33,951 nt of DNA from UKL13-2 sp043756275 (lineage in GTDB: Bacteria > Pseudomonadota > Gammaproteobacteria > Burkholderiales > Usitatibacteraceae), in the NCBI GenBank assembly GCA_043756275.1, contig JAYURJ010000174.1:1-33951 (forward strand), in the 5' to 3' direction. The notes under the pieces are model-generated. The model had not been told where the DNA came from. It ran no database searches and was given only the letters and a program-made list of their open reading frames with translations. How positions within the stretch are numbered: the stretch's first letter is position 1; the number at the start of each line of letters is the position of its first letter. Below are positions 1 to 6,327 of the stretch, one piece after another. A program made the translations under genes and the position numbers.

Positions 1-263
1 GCCTGGGTCCGAGGCTCGAAGAAGCTGTAAAGAACATCGCCTCGGACATGACCGTTCTTCGACAAGGTATAGGCACCGGCCATCATGAACATTGCCCCAT
101 ACATCATGATCATGACGTCGAACGCCCAGGAATGGGGCGTGTCAAGAAAATAACGCGAGAATACTTCCCACGTAATCAGTACCGTCAGCCCGACAGCGAG
201 CCAGGAAAAGGCCTGACCGAAAAAAGTACTGACTTTATCGACAAAGAGAAAAAGTTTCTGCAT
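1..263 (-). CDS. dctQ: TRAP transporter small permease DctQ (partial, C-terminus off window)
   Basis: This is the small membrane subunit of a tripartite ATP-independent periplasmic (TRAP) transporter, which links the periplasmic binding protein to the large DctM permease in the inner membrane. Translating the minus strand from the ATG at 263 gives MQKLFLFVDKVSTFFGQAFS, followed by a hydrophobic segment and the family-typical stretch WEVFSRYFLDTPHSWAFDV (about residues 34-52), then a second hydrophobic segment and NGHVRGDVLY. About 87 residues are visible; the gene continues beyond the left edge. It lies downstream of dctP in the same direction, separated by a terminator-like hairpin. The substrate cannot be told from this subunit; the neighbour suggests an organic or keto acid. 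Confidence 0.88.
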   Translation of the reverse strand, partial: MQKLFLFVDKVSTFFGQAFSWLAVGLTVLITWEVFSRYFLDTPHSWAFDVMIMMYGAMFMMAGAYTLSKNGHVRGDVLYSFFEPRTQ

Positions 264-276
264 ATTTTGCCCGCTC

Positions 277-315
277 AAAAAAATCAACCATCCGGACGCT
301 GCCCGGATGGTTGAT
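277..315 (-). terminator. Hairpin plus U-tract between dctP and dctQ
   Basis: A perfect 13-bp inverted repeat (arms 283-295 and 303-315, 7-nt loop) is followed on the minus strand by a run of seven T (277-283 read as A on the plus strand). It sits just after the dctP stop and before the dctQ start, so it probably acts as a partial terminator. This would give more binding protein than permease, a common arrangement in TRAP operons (inference). Confidence 0.8.
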
Positions 316-333
316 GAATGCTTTGAAAATCCC

Positions 334-1500
334 TCAGGCCTTCTTGGGAGCTGCGGCTTTGGCACCAAAGAAATGGTTCATCGCCATGCGACGGCTGATG
401 TTTGTGTCTTGATCCCATTTCACGGCGCGCTCAGCGAATACCTTTTGCGATTCGACAATTTCCTTGAACAAGGCGTTTTCGGCTGATTTCTTCTCAAGGA
501 TCGCACTCCACAGCGTGAGCTGATCTTGCAGCAAAGCATCCGGGGTTTTGTAGAACTTCACCTTGTCTTTGGTCTGCAACTCGATATAGTCCTTGGAGTA
601 CCGGTCGATCGCTTTCCAGGACATATCTGCCGACGACGCTTCTACGGCGCCTGCAATGATCGCCTTCATTTTTGCCGGTAGCGCGTCGTACTTGGTCTTG
701 TTAAACGTGATCTCGAATGTTTCAGCGCTCTGGTGGTAGCTCTGCAGCATGCAAACCTTGGACACGTCGGGGAAGCCGAGCAAACGGTCGGAAGTGGCAT
801 TGTTGAACTCAGCACCATCGAGCAGACCACGATCCAGTGCCGGGACAATTTCGCCGCCGGGAAGTGCGTTCACGGCCGCGCCCATCGCGGTGAACAAATC
901 GATCGCCAGCCCATTGGTGCGGAACTTGAGACCTTTGAAATCTGACGATTTGGTAATCGGCTTCTTGAACCAGCCCAGCGGCTGCGTCGTCATTGGACCG
1001 TAAAGGAAAGACACCACATTGCCACCGATCGAAGCGTAAAGCTTGTTCAACAGTTCATGGCCACCGCCATATTTGTGCCACGACAGCAACATGTTCGCAT
1101 CCATACCGAATGCGGGTCCGGAATTCCACAGTGCCAGTGCATTCTGCCGACCGTAGTTGTAACCCAGCACGCCGTGGCCACCATCAAGCGTGCCTTTCGA
1201 GACCGCATCGAGCAGGCCAAACGCAGGCACGACCGAGCCGGCAGGCAGTACCTCAATCTTCAAATCGCCGCCGGTCATGTCATTGACCTTCTTGGCGAAG
1301 TCGACAGCGTATTCGTGGAAAATATCTTTGGATGGCCAGGTGCTCTGCCAGCGCATGCTGATCGGTCCGGCTTGTGCCTTCGCTATCATTGGAAAACCAG
1401 TAATTGCCGCACCGGCTGCGACTGCAGTACTGGCCAGGAATTTCCGGCGAGCCGGCTTGGTGTTTACAGACGTGTCAGTCGATACGATTTTCTCAGTCAT
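334..1500 (-). CDS. dctP: TRAP transporter substrate-binding protein DctP
   Basis: Periplasmic solute-binding subunit of a TRAP transporter, 388 residues. The N-terminus carries a twin-arginine signal (ARRKFLAST at about residues 18-26, then an alanine-rich hydrophobic stretch ending AKAQA), so export by the Tat pathway is likely. The mature part starts ISMRWQSTWPSKDIFHEYA and contains the family arginine segment KGLKFRTNGLAIDLF and the stretch YHQSAETFEITFNKTKYDALP. That stretch resembles the mannitol/chloroaromatic and TakP-like alpha-keto-acid binding proteins. The start is supported by GGAGG shortly upstream (about 1505-1512). It is the first gene of an operon with dctQ; dctM is presumably off the window. 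The keto-acid substrate is an inference from family resemblance. Confidence 0.9.
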   Translation of the reverse strand: MTEKIVSTDTSVNTKPARRKFLASTAVAAGAAITGFPMIAKAQAGPISMRWQSTWPSKDIFHEYAVDFAKKVNDMTGGDLKIEVLPAGSVVPAFGLLDAVSKGTLDGGHGVLGYNYGRQNALALWNSGPAFGMDANMLLSWHKYGGGHELLNKLYASIGGNVVSFLYGPMTTQPLGWFKKPITKSSDFKGLKFRTNGLAIDLFTAMGAAVNALPGGEIVPALDRGLLDGAEFNNATSDRLLGFPDVSKVCMLQSYHQSAETFEITFNKTKYDALPAKMKAIIAGAVEASSADMSWKAIDRYSKDYIELQTKDKVKFYKTPDALLQDQLTLWSAILEKKSAENALFKEIVESQKVFAERAVKWDQDTNISRRMAMNHFFGAKAAAPKKA

Positions 1501-1678
1501 ACATCCTCCAGGGTTTTTGATTTATGGTGTTTATGCCATGTCAGGGTAACTCAGCGCGCGTGAACTTACATAGCTCCGCGACCGCAGCCTAAGATGCTAG
1601 TCGCCCACTGTCAGTTTCGCAATAGCTTTGCGTCAATAAAATGTAGCAACCGTTTTTATCTGTCGGCGATGGTGCAGT

Positions 1679-1699
1679 GCAACACTGTTGAAGTGTTGC
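1679..1699. promoter_or_regulatory. Perfect 8-bp palindrome, operator-like
   Basis: GCAACACT (1679-1686) and AGTGTTGC (1692-1699) form an exact inverted repeat with a 5-bp spacer. It lies in the 269-bp divergent intergenic region between dctP (minus) and nhaA (plus), 70 bp upstream of nhaA. There is no U-tract, so it is more like a dimeric regulator site than a terminator. The regulator is unknown. Confidence 0.4.
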
Positions 1700-1769
1700 C
1701 TCCGCGCCAGGATTAGGTCTGTGTTCCGTGTGAGCATGATGCAGTTCGTGTGGTTATGAAAAGGTATTC

Positions 1770-2951
1770 ATGAGTCTAGCCCAGCAAAAATTATCCTTCA
1801 CATTCAACAAGTTTTTCGACTCCGAAAAAGCTAGCGGGATTTTGCTGATTGCTTGTACGGTCGCCTCGCTGGTGATCGCGAATTCGCCGGTCGGTGTGCA
1901 TTATCTGGGCTTTTGGCAAACAGAGGTCGGCGGGCTGACTGTTGAATATTGGATCAACGATGCGCTGATGGCGATTTTCTTTTTGTTCATTGGTCTGGAG
2001 CTCGAACGCGAACTTTATGTTGGCGAGTTGTCGGACTTCAAAAACGCGCTCCTGCCGATTTTCGCCGCTGTCGGCGGCATGGCTGCACCTGCCCTGATCC
2101 ATTTCGCCTTCAATGCCGGGACACCCACCCAGGACGGCATCGGAATTCCGATGGCGACTGACATTGCCTTTGCGCTGGGCGTGCTGGCCATCCTTGGCAA
2201 TCGAATTCCCGCGTCCCTAAAAGTGTTCGTCGTGGCATTCGCGGTCATCGATGATCTGGGCGCAATCATCGTCATTGCGCTGTTTTATACGGCGAAGCTT
2301 TCAGTTTGGTACTTCGCCGGGGCGATGGCCGTAATGGCGCTGCTGGTGACGCTCAACCGTGTGTTCGGGGTCATGTCACTGGTGCCGTATTTGCTGGGTG
2401 GCGCGCTGATGTGGTTTCTGATGTTGAAATCAGGCATACACGCCACGATCGCGGGCGTGATGCTGGCGTTTGCCATTCCGTTTTCGGCCAAAGACGAAGA
2501 CACAAAGTCACCTTCTCACCGGCTCGAACACTTTTTGCATAGGCCGGTCGCGTTCGCGATCCTGCCGATTTTTGCGCTTGCCAACACCGGTATCCCCATC
2601 GGTGCTGACTGGTTTCAAAGCCTCGCGAGTATCAACAGCGCAGGCATCATGGCGGGCTTGCTGGTAGGCAAACCGTTGGGGGTGACGTTGCTTTGTTTGG
2701 TTGCCGTTGCTGGCGGAGTCTGCCAGTTGCCGCCCGACTTGAAATGGGGGCATGTCATTGGTGCCGGGATCCTTGGCGGTATCGGTTTCACCATGTCGAT
2801 TTTCATTACCAATCTCGCCTTCGCCGGAAATGCGGAGACCATCAACGCCTCAAAGATAGCGATTTTGCTGGCATCGCTGGTGGCGGGAACGGTAGGGTTT
2901 CTATGGTTGCGGTTTTCAGGCAAAACGGCAACTTTTTCCAATTCGCAATAG
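1770..2951 (+). CDS. nhaA: Na+/H+ antiporter NhaA
   Basis: Inner-membrane antiporter that exchanges cytoplasmic Na+ for external H+ for pH and sodium homeostasis. The 393-residue length fits the family (E. coli 388). Recognisable segments are ANSPVGVHYLGFW near residue 40, the charged motif FFLFIGLELERELYVGEL, and ATDIAFALGVLAILG. The motif AVIDDLGAI supplies the ion-binding aspartate pair (D161-D162 here, matching D163-D164 of E. coli). The C-terminal part has GAGILGGIGFTMSIFI. Many hydrophobic segments are visible, as expected for 12 membrane helices. It is a single gene, divergent from dctP, with AAAGG a few bases before the ATG. A weak hairpin overlaps its stop codon. Confidence 0.96.
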   Translation: MSLAQQKLSFTFNKFFDSEKASGILLIACTVASLVIANSPVGVHYLGFWQTEVGGLTVEYWINDALMAIFFLFIGLELERELYVGELSDFKNALLPIFAAVGGMAAPALIHFAFNAGTPTQDGIGIPMATDIAFALGVLAILGNRIPASLKVFVVAFAVIDDLGAIIVIALFYTAKLSVWYFAGAMAVMALLVTLNRVFGVMSLVPYLLGGALMWFLMLKSGIHATIAGVMLAFAIPFSAKDEDTKSPSHRLEHFLHRPVAFAILPIFALANTGIPIGADWFQSLASINSAGIMAGLLVGKPLGVTLLCLVAVAGGVCQLPPDLKWGHVIGAGILGGIGFTMSIFITNLAFAGNAETINASKIAILLASLVAGTVGFLWLRFSGKTATFSNSQ

Positions 2952-2970
2952 AAACAAAATGATTGCGAAT
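2941..2970 (+). terminator. Weak hairpin overlapping the nhaA stop
   Basis: ATTCGCAAT (2941-2949) pairs exactly with ATTGCGAAT (2962-2970) over a 12-nt loop. There is no T-run after it, so terminator function is doubtful; it could instead protect the 3' end of the message. Confidence 0.3.
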
Positions 2971-2984
2971 CGTAGAAACTTGGA

Positions 2985-3046
2985 TTGGGCAACGCGTAGC
3001 GTACCCACCATCCAACATCCGCGTGGGCACGTAGGCTTTGCCCACC
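2985..3046. repeat. Imperfect inverted repeat (GGGCA...TGCCC type intergenic element)
   Basis: The left arm around 2985-3008 (TTGGGCAACGCGTAGCGTAC and CCAC) is an imperfect reverse complement of the right arm around 3023-3046 (GTGGGCACGTAGGCTTTGCC and CA). This kind of GC-rich palindromic element is commonly dispersed between genes in betaproteobacteria. No coding potential is seen. It fills part of the nhaA-fnr gap together with the 29-bp palindrome further right. Confidence 0.55.
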
Positions 3047-3115
3047 CTTGCTAATGGTTTCTAATTTTGAATCGGGTTCGTTGCCTCGACAGGCTCAGCG
3101 CAGGCCAAGCTCACA

Positions 3116-3144
3116 ACGAACGGAATCAATAAGTTACCGTTCGT
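3116..3144. repeat. 29-bp palindromic dispersed repeat, copy 1
   Basis: ACGAACGG (3116-3123) and CCGTTCGT (3137-3144) are inverted arms around AATCAATAAGT plus two bases. A second copy at 23909-23937 matches at 27 of 29 positions. The sequence on both sides (gacaggctcagcg, ctgaaattgtcgaaggac) resembles the common intergenic element with arms like CCTTCGACAGGCTCAGGACG. Confidence 0.7.
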
Positions 3145-3178
3145 CCTGAAATTGTCGAAGGACTTGATCAGAGATCCC

Positions 3179-3934
3179 CTAGCTCACGTGATGCGCGTAA
3201 ACCCGCTTCAGGCCTTCGATGTCTGTGATACGCACAAATTTCTGTTCGACCTCGATAAGCCCATCGTTGTGAAATCTTGAGAACGCGCGGCTGACGGTTT
3301 CCAGCTTGAGGCCAAGATAGCTGCCGATCTCTTCGCGGGTCATGCGCAAATTAAATTCGAGGGGCGAATAGCCGCGCGCATTCAAGCGCTGTGAGAGATT
3401 AAGCAGGAATGCGGCAATCCGCTCCTCGGCGCGCATCACGCCGAGCAGCATCATGACGCCACTTTCGCGCACGATTTCACGGCTCATCATCTTGTGAAAA
3501 TGGCGCTGCAGCCCGCTGACTTCGCGCGCCAGCTCTTCCAGCCGCGCATAGGGAATACTGCAAACCTCGCTGTCTTCGAGCGCGATGGCGTCGCAATTGT
3601 GGATGCCCTGCCCGATACCATCCATGCCGAGGATCTCGCCACCCATTGAAAACCCGGTCACCTGGTCGCGGCCATCATCAAAGGTCACGCGCGCTTTGAA
3701 AAACCCGCTACGCACCGCGTAGATCGCATCAAAAACTTCGCCGGCACGGTAAAGCGCCTCACCGCGTTTGACTTTGCGACGCACGTTGACGAGATTATCG
3801 AGCTGGTCGAGCTCTTCGTTCGACAAACCAGCGGGCAGGCAGATTTCGCGCAGGTTGCAATTGGCACACGCGGCCTTAAGTTCGGCCAGCACCAGATGTG
3901 TGCTCTGCTGTCGTGCCAGTTCGCCTAGGGACAT
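3179..3934 (-). CDS. fnr: Fnr/Anr-type oxygen-sensing transcriptional regulator
   Basis: Crp/Fnr-family regulator that switches on anaerobic and micro-oxic genes through an oxygen-labile [4Fe-4S] cluster. From the ATG at 3934 the protein is 251 residues, matching E. coli FNR (250). The cluster cysteines are visible as CANCNLREIC (C23, C26, C32) with the fourth at C114 in GIHNCDAI. A cyclic-nucleotide-type beta-roll fills the N-terminal half. The recognition helix region MTREEIGSYLGLKLETVSRAFSRF carries the E-x-x-S-R residues that read TTGAT half-sites. A longer reading from a TTG at 3988 is possible but would place the start inside an exact FNR box, so the shorter start is preferred. The gene appears single and probably autoregulated. 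Confidence 0.94.
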   Translation of the reverse strand: MSLGELARQQSTHLVLAELKAACANCNLREICLPAGLSNEELDQLDNLVNVRRKVKRGEALYRAGEVFDAIYAVRSGFFKARVTFDDGRDQVTGFSMGGEILGMDGIGQGIHNCDAIALEDSEVCSIPYARLEELAREVSGLQRHFHKMMSREIVRESGVMMLLGVMRAEERIAAFLLNLSQRLNARGYSPLEFNLRMTREEIGSYLGLKLETVSRAFSRFHNDGLIEVEQKFVRITDIEGLKRVYAHHVS

Positions 3935-3974
3935 GAAATTACCGGCTTTCGTTGGGTTAAATGCAGGGGCGCAT

Positions 3975-3988
3975 TTGATCCACATCAA
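3975..3988. promoter_or_regulatory. FNR box upstream of fnr
   Basis: The minus strand reads TTGATGTGGATCAA, an exact match to the FNR consensus TTGAT-N4-ATCAA. It lies 40 bp upstream of the ATG at 3934. Position and perfect match point to autoregulation of fnr. The direction of control (repression or activation) cannot be told without the transcription start. Confidence 0.8.
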
Positions 3989-4025
3989 AACACACTTTTG
4001 CCATGCGGGCGCGCTACTGCAATCG

Positions 4026-4079
4026 AAGGGGTCGATGTCAAATTGATTCTTGAAAAAACAAATTGATTACGACCCCTTT
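4026..4079. repeat. REP-like palindrome with GGGGTC...GACCCC ends
   Basis: AAGGGGTCG (4026-4034) pairs with CGACCCCTT (4070-4078), and the inner parts continue as an imperfect palindrome built on CAAATTGATT (4039-4048 and 4059-4068). The GGGGTC...AATTTG...A-run...GACCCC layout is like the palindromes mobilised by REP-associated tyrosine transposases. No transposase is in the window. It lies between the convergent edge of the 424-residue gene and the fnr promoter and could also stop transcription in both directions. Confidence 0.55.
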
Positions 4080-4118
4080 TTGCTACACGACCCTGACCAG
4101 CAGAAAACAATGTGACCC

Positions 4119-5393
4119 TCACTCCTTAGTTCCTTTGCGTTCACTTTCCTTGTCCGCGACCGCTTTCGGGATGATCCACCACGATCCTCTCTTGGCTGGT
4201 ACGAGTCGCTCGATTGCGACGCTTTCAAGCTCATCCGGTGAGATGTTGGAGACATCTGAGTCCGTGGGAGCTGCCGAAAATTCCTTGAGTTGCTCAACGA
4301 GCGTACGTACGGCATCGGAATCTAGGGGAATGTCCAAAGCCGATGACTCTTCGTTCCCGGGCGTGTGCTTGTTCCATATGGCTACGACGAGGTTGCTTTC
4401 GTCACCTGGCGGTCGTGGGGCTAACTGAAGTAGACCCAGTTGCCGATCAGCTTCAGAGGCCACGGATAGAGATTGGTTGATGCTCGAAAGGGCTGCTTTT
4501 AGATCCGGTCCCCAGAGAAAGTCTTGGTGCTTGGTCAAAAACGCAGGCGTGCAATTACGATGAAGCTTATCGCCAGAGACAAAGATATGACAGAACGGCA
4601 GATAGAACAGATACGCAATATCTGCGCGATTCGATGCTCGCTCCGCAGAGATCAGCTTCGCAGCAAGCGCGATCTGAAAGAACAGCTCAACAGTTAGGAC
4701 GTGTGCAGCGTATGGCGCATGGCGGGCAAGCGGGGGAAAACCTGCAGATTCCCAGCGGTGGTAGATCTGGCCACACAAGTGACTGGGCACATGAATGAAC
4801 GCAAACAGGAGTGCAATTTTGTCTTCTGGGGCTGCCTGCGAATGTACGAGACTCGCAGCAAGTCCATAGGCGTCACTCACAGTTTTGCAAGTTTGGGGTG
4901 TGATGCCCAGCGCTCCCATTCTTTGGGCGACTTCTGGCAGGTTTAGACTTGTAAGCATTTCGCGCCAAGACGAAGCAGCATCTCGCTCTACCTCGTAGAA
5001 CATTCCACGTTGCCAACGCGCAAACGATTCTGCCTCTCGTGATCTTTCAAAAACAACACCTGGCTTTCCATCTTTGCTACGTACTGGACGCCCTCCCGCT
5101 TGCGGAACTTGTCCAAGACGTGGCGCCGCGTACCCCATCAGGTTGGCAATGCTCAACTGCATGTGATGAACGCACGGGGCGCCGGACATGACTGGTGACT
5201 TATCAGCAAGGATACGGACCTCGTCCTGTGGTGTCCTGGAAGATGCGGCGCGTTGCTGCTTGGTAAGGTCGGCCAGTGTCTCAACGAAAAAAATAGGACA
5301 CACGACAGGCAAGAAAAAATGGTCGAACCACACCGACTCATCGAGCGTGAGCGATTGCAGAAACGACTTGTCGAAGAGTACAACTGGCCCCAT
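4119..5393 (-). CDS. Unrecognised 424-residue protein with PIN-like features
   Basis: I do not recognise a named family. The first strand-like segment VVLFDKSFLQSL carries an aspartate at residue 8, and a helix follows with a conserved-looking glutamate (FFVETLADL, about residue 38). Much later comes RADIAYLFYLPFCHIFVSGDKLHRNCTPAFL (about residues 266-296), with spaced aspartates. A strand-1 Asp, a helix Glu and a late (V/T)S-x-D motif is the acidic pattern of PIN-fold nucleases, here with a long helical insertion. PIN-like nuclease is therefore an inference at low confidence. No signal peptide or membrane segment is seen. The gene stands alone, with 200 bp of empty sequence upstream and a REP-like palindrome downstream, which suggests an accessory gene. 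Confidence 0.75.
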   Translation of the reverse strand: MGPVVLFDKSFLQSLTLDESVWFDHFFLPVVCPIFFVETLADLTKQQRAASSRTPQDEVRILADKSPVMSGAPCVHHMQLSIANLMGYAAPRLGQVPQAGGRPVRSKDGKPGVVFERSREAESFARWQRGMFYEVERDAASSWREMLTSLNLPEVAQRMGALGITPQTCKTVSDAYGLAASLVHSQAAPEDKIALLFAFIHVPSHLCGQIYHRWESAGFPPLARHAPYAAHVLTVELFFQIALAAKLISAERASNRADIAYLFYLPFCHIFVSGDKLHRNCTPAFLTKHQDFLWGPDLKAALSSINQSLSVASEADRQLGLLQLAPRPPGDESNLVVAIWNKHTPGNEESSALDIPLDSDAVRTLVEQLKEFSAAPTDSDVSNISPDELESVAIERLVPAKRGSWWIIPKAVADKESERKGTKE

Positions 5394-5592
5394 ATCGTCA
5401 ATTGATAATTTCTATTGTCACTTCATATGCTTTTTCGGATAGCCATTCCTGCGATCCGAGAGTTTTATCAATGCGGTAACGGACCGCTAGTGGCCGGTAG
5501 CAGGATTTCGAGGTCCATACCGCCCGAGTAATCGGGATAAAAATCCGCCAACTTTCAAATTCAACTCACGCTCACCACGAGAAGACCCGTGA

Positions 5593-5946
5593 TCAAATCA
5601 ATCCGAACTCCATCCGCAGCTTCTTCGTCAGCTTCAGCGCCACCAGCTCATACGAGCGCTTGATCAGTTGCTTCAGTTCAGCATCCGAGACTTTCTTCAG
5701 ATCAATGATTTGCACCCACTTTGCGCGGGCCATGTAGGGCGCTGGGATAAAACCATCGCGGTCGGTGAAGGACAAAAAAAGATCGTCATCGACCTTGAAT
5801 GACACTGTGGCGCGCGCTTTCGTATCGACGAATGCGACGCAGAACATCTTGCCGCCGATGGAATAAACCTGATCCACGCCCCACTTGATATCGCCGGTGG
5901 CGTGCGGCAAGGCGGCGCAGAATTTTTTAATTGCGGCTATATTCAT
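5593..5946 (-). CDS. MmcQ/YjbR family protein
   Basis: Small cytoplasmic protein of 117 residues from the MmcQ/YjbR family (DUF419), whose fold resembles DNA-binding CyaY-like domains but whose role is not established. Family hallmarks are the start with a short helix ending in LPHATGDIKWG, the strand VYSIGGKMFCVAF, then FIPAPYMARAKWVQI and the C-terminal helix with IKRSYELVALKLTKKL. Length matches the family (about 115-120). It is followed on the minus strand by a dispersed repeat and then by empty sequence up to the 424-residue gene. It is oriented as the last gene after pyrG-eno-ftsB, but about 80 bp separate it from ftsB. Confidence 0.88.
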   Translation of the reverse strand: MNIAAIKKFCAALPHATGDIKWGVDQVYSIGGKMFCVAFVDTKARATVSFKVDDDLFLSFTDRDGFIPAPYMARAKWVQIIDLKKVSDAELKQLIKRSYELVALKLTKKLRMEFGLI

Positions 5947-5971
5947 TCGCTGTCACCAAAATTGCCAAACT

Positions 5972-6027
5972 CAAGCACTGGCGCGCTTTAACAGGCATTT
6001 TCTGCCTCCGAGGCCCGCCAATGCTAG
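5972..6027 (+). repeat. Hairpin-bearing dispersed repeat, copy 1 of 3
   Basis: The sequence runs CAAGCACTGGCGCGC, then a GGCA-TTTTC-TGCC hairpin, then AGGCCCGCCAATGCTAG. It matches the reverse complement of copies at 19605-19660 and 24116-24170. Its right end overlaps the ftsB stop codon (6024-6026), so the last codons of ftsB lie in the repeat. Confidence 0.65.
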
Positions 6028-6311
6028 GGTTTCACTTTTGATTTGTCGATCACCTGATAAAACACTTCGCCCGGCTTGATCATACCGAGCTCGACGCGCG
6101 CGCGCTCTTCCACGGCATCGATACCCTGCTTCAGATCACGCACTTCAGCATCAAGACCGGCATTGCGCGCGGTGAGTTGCACGTTCTTTTCTTTTTGCTG
6201 ATCGACCTTGGTCGAAAATTCCCACACGCGCAGCCAGCTGCCTTTGCCCATCCAAAGCGGATACTGGATGGCAACGATAAAGCCGATCAGTGCGTAGGTA
6301 AGATATTTCAC
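6024..6311 (-). CDS. ftsB: Cell division protein FtsB
   Basis: Small bitopic inner-membrane protein of the divisome, which pairs with FtsL and FtsQ at the septum. From a GTG start at 6311 it is 95 residues (E. coli 103). It starts KYLTYALIGFIVAIQYPLWM, a single membrane span followed by GKGSWLRVWEF. A coiled coil follows (VDQQKEKNVQLTARNAGLDAEV), and the conserved end is VEERARVELGMIKPGEVFYQV. A longer in-frame reading exists, but it would overlap the 3' end of eno by over 130 bp in another frame. The GTG start leaves a 16-bp gap to eno instead. The eno-ftsB order is conserved in many proteobacteria. Confidence 0.93.
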   Translation of the reverse strand: MKYLTYALIGFIVAIQYPLWMGKGSWLRVWEFSTKVDQQKEKNVQLTARNAGLDAEVRDLKQGIDAVEERARVELGMIKPGEVFYQVIDKSKVKP

Positions 6312-6327
6312 GTGGTCCGCAGGTAAA

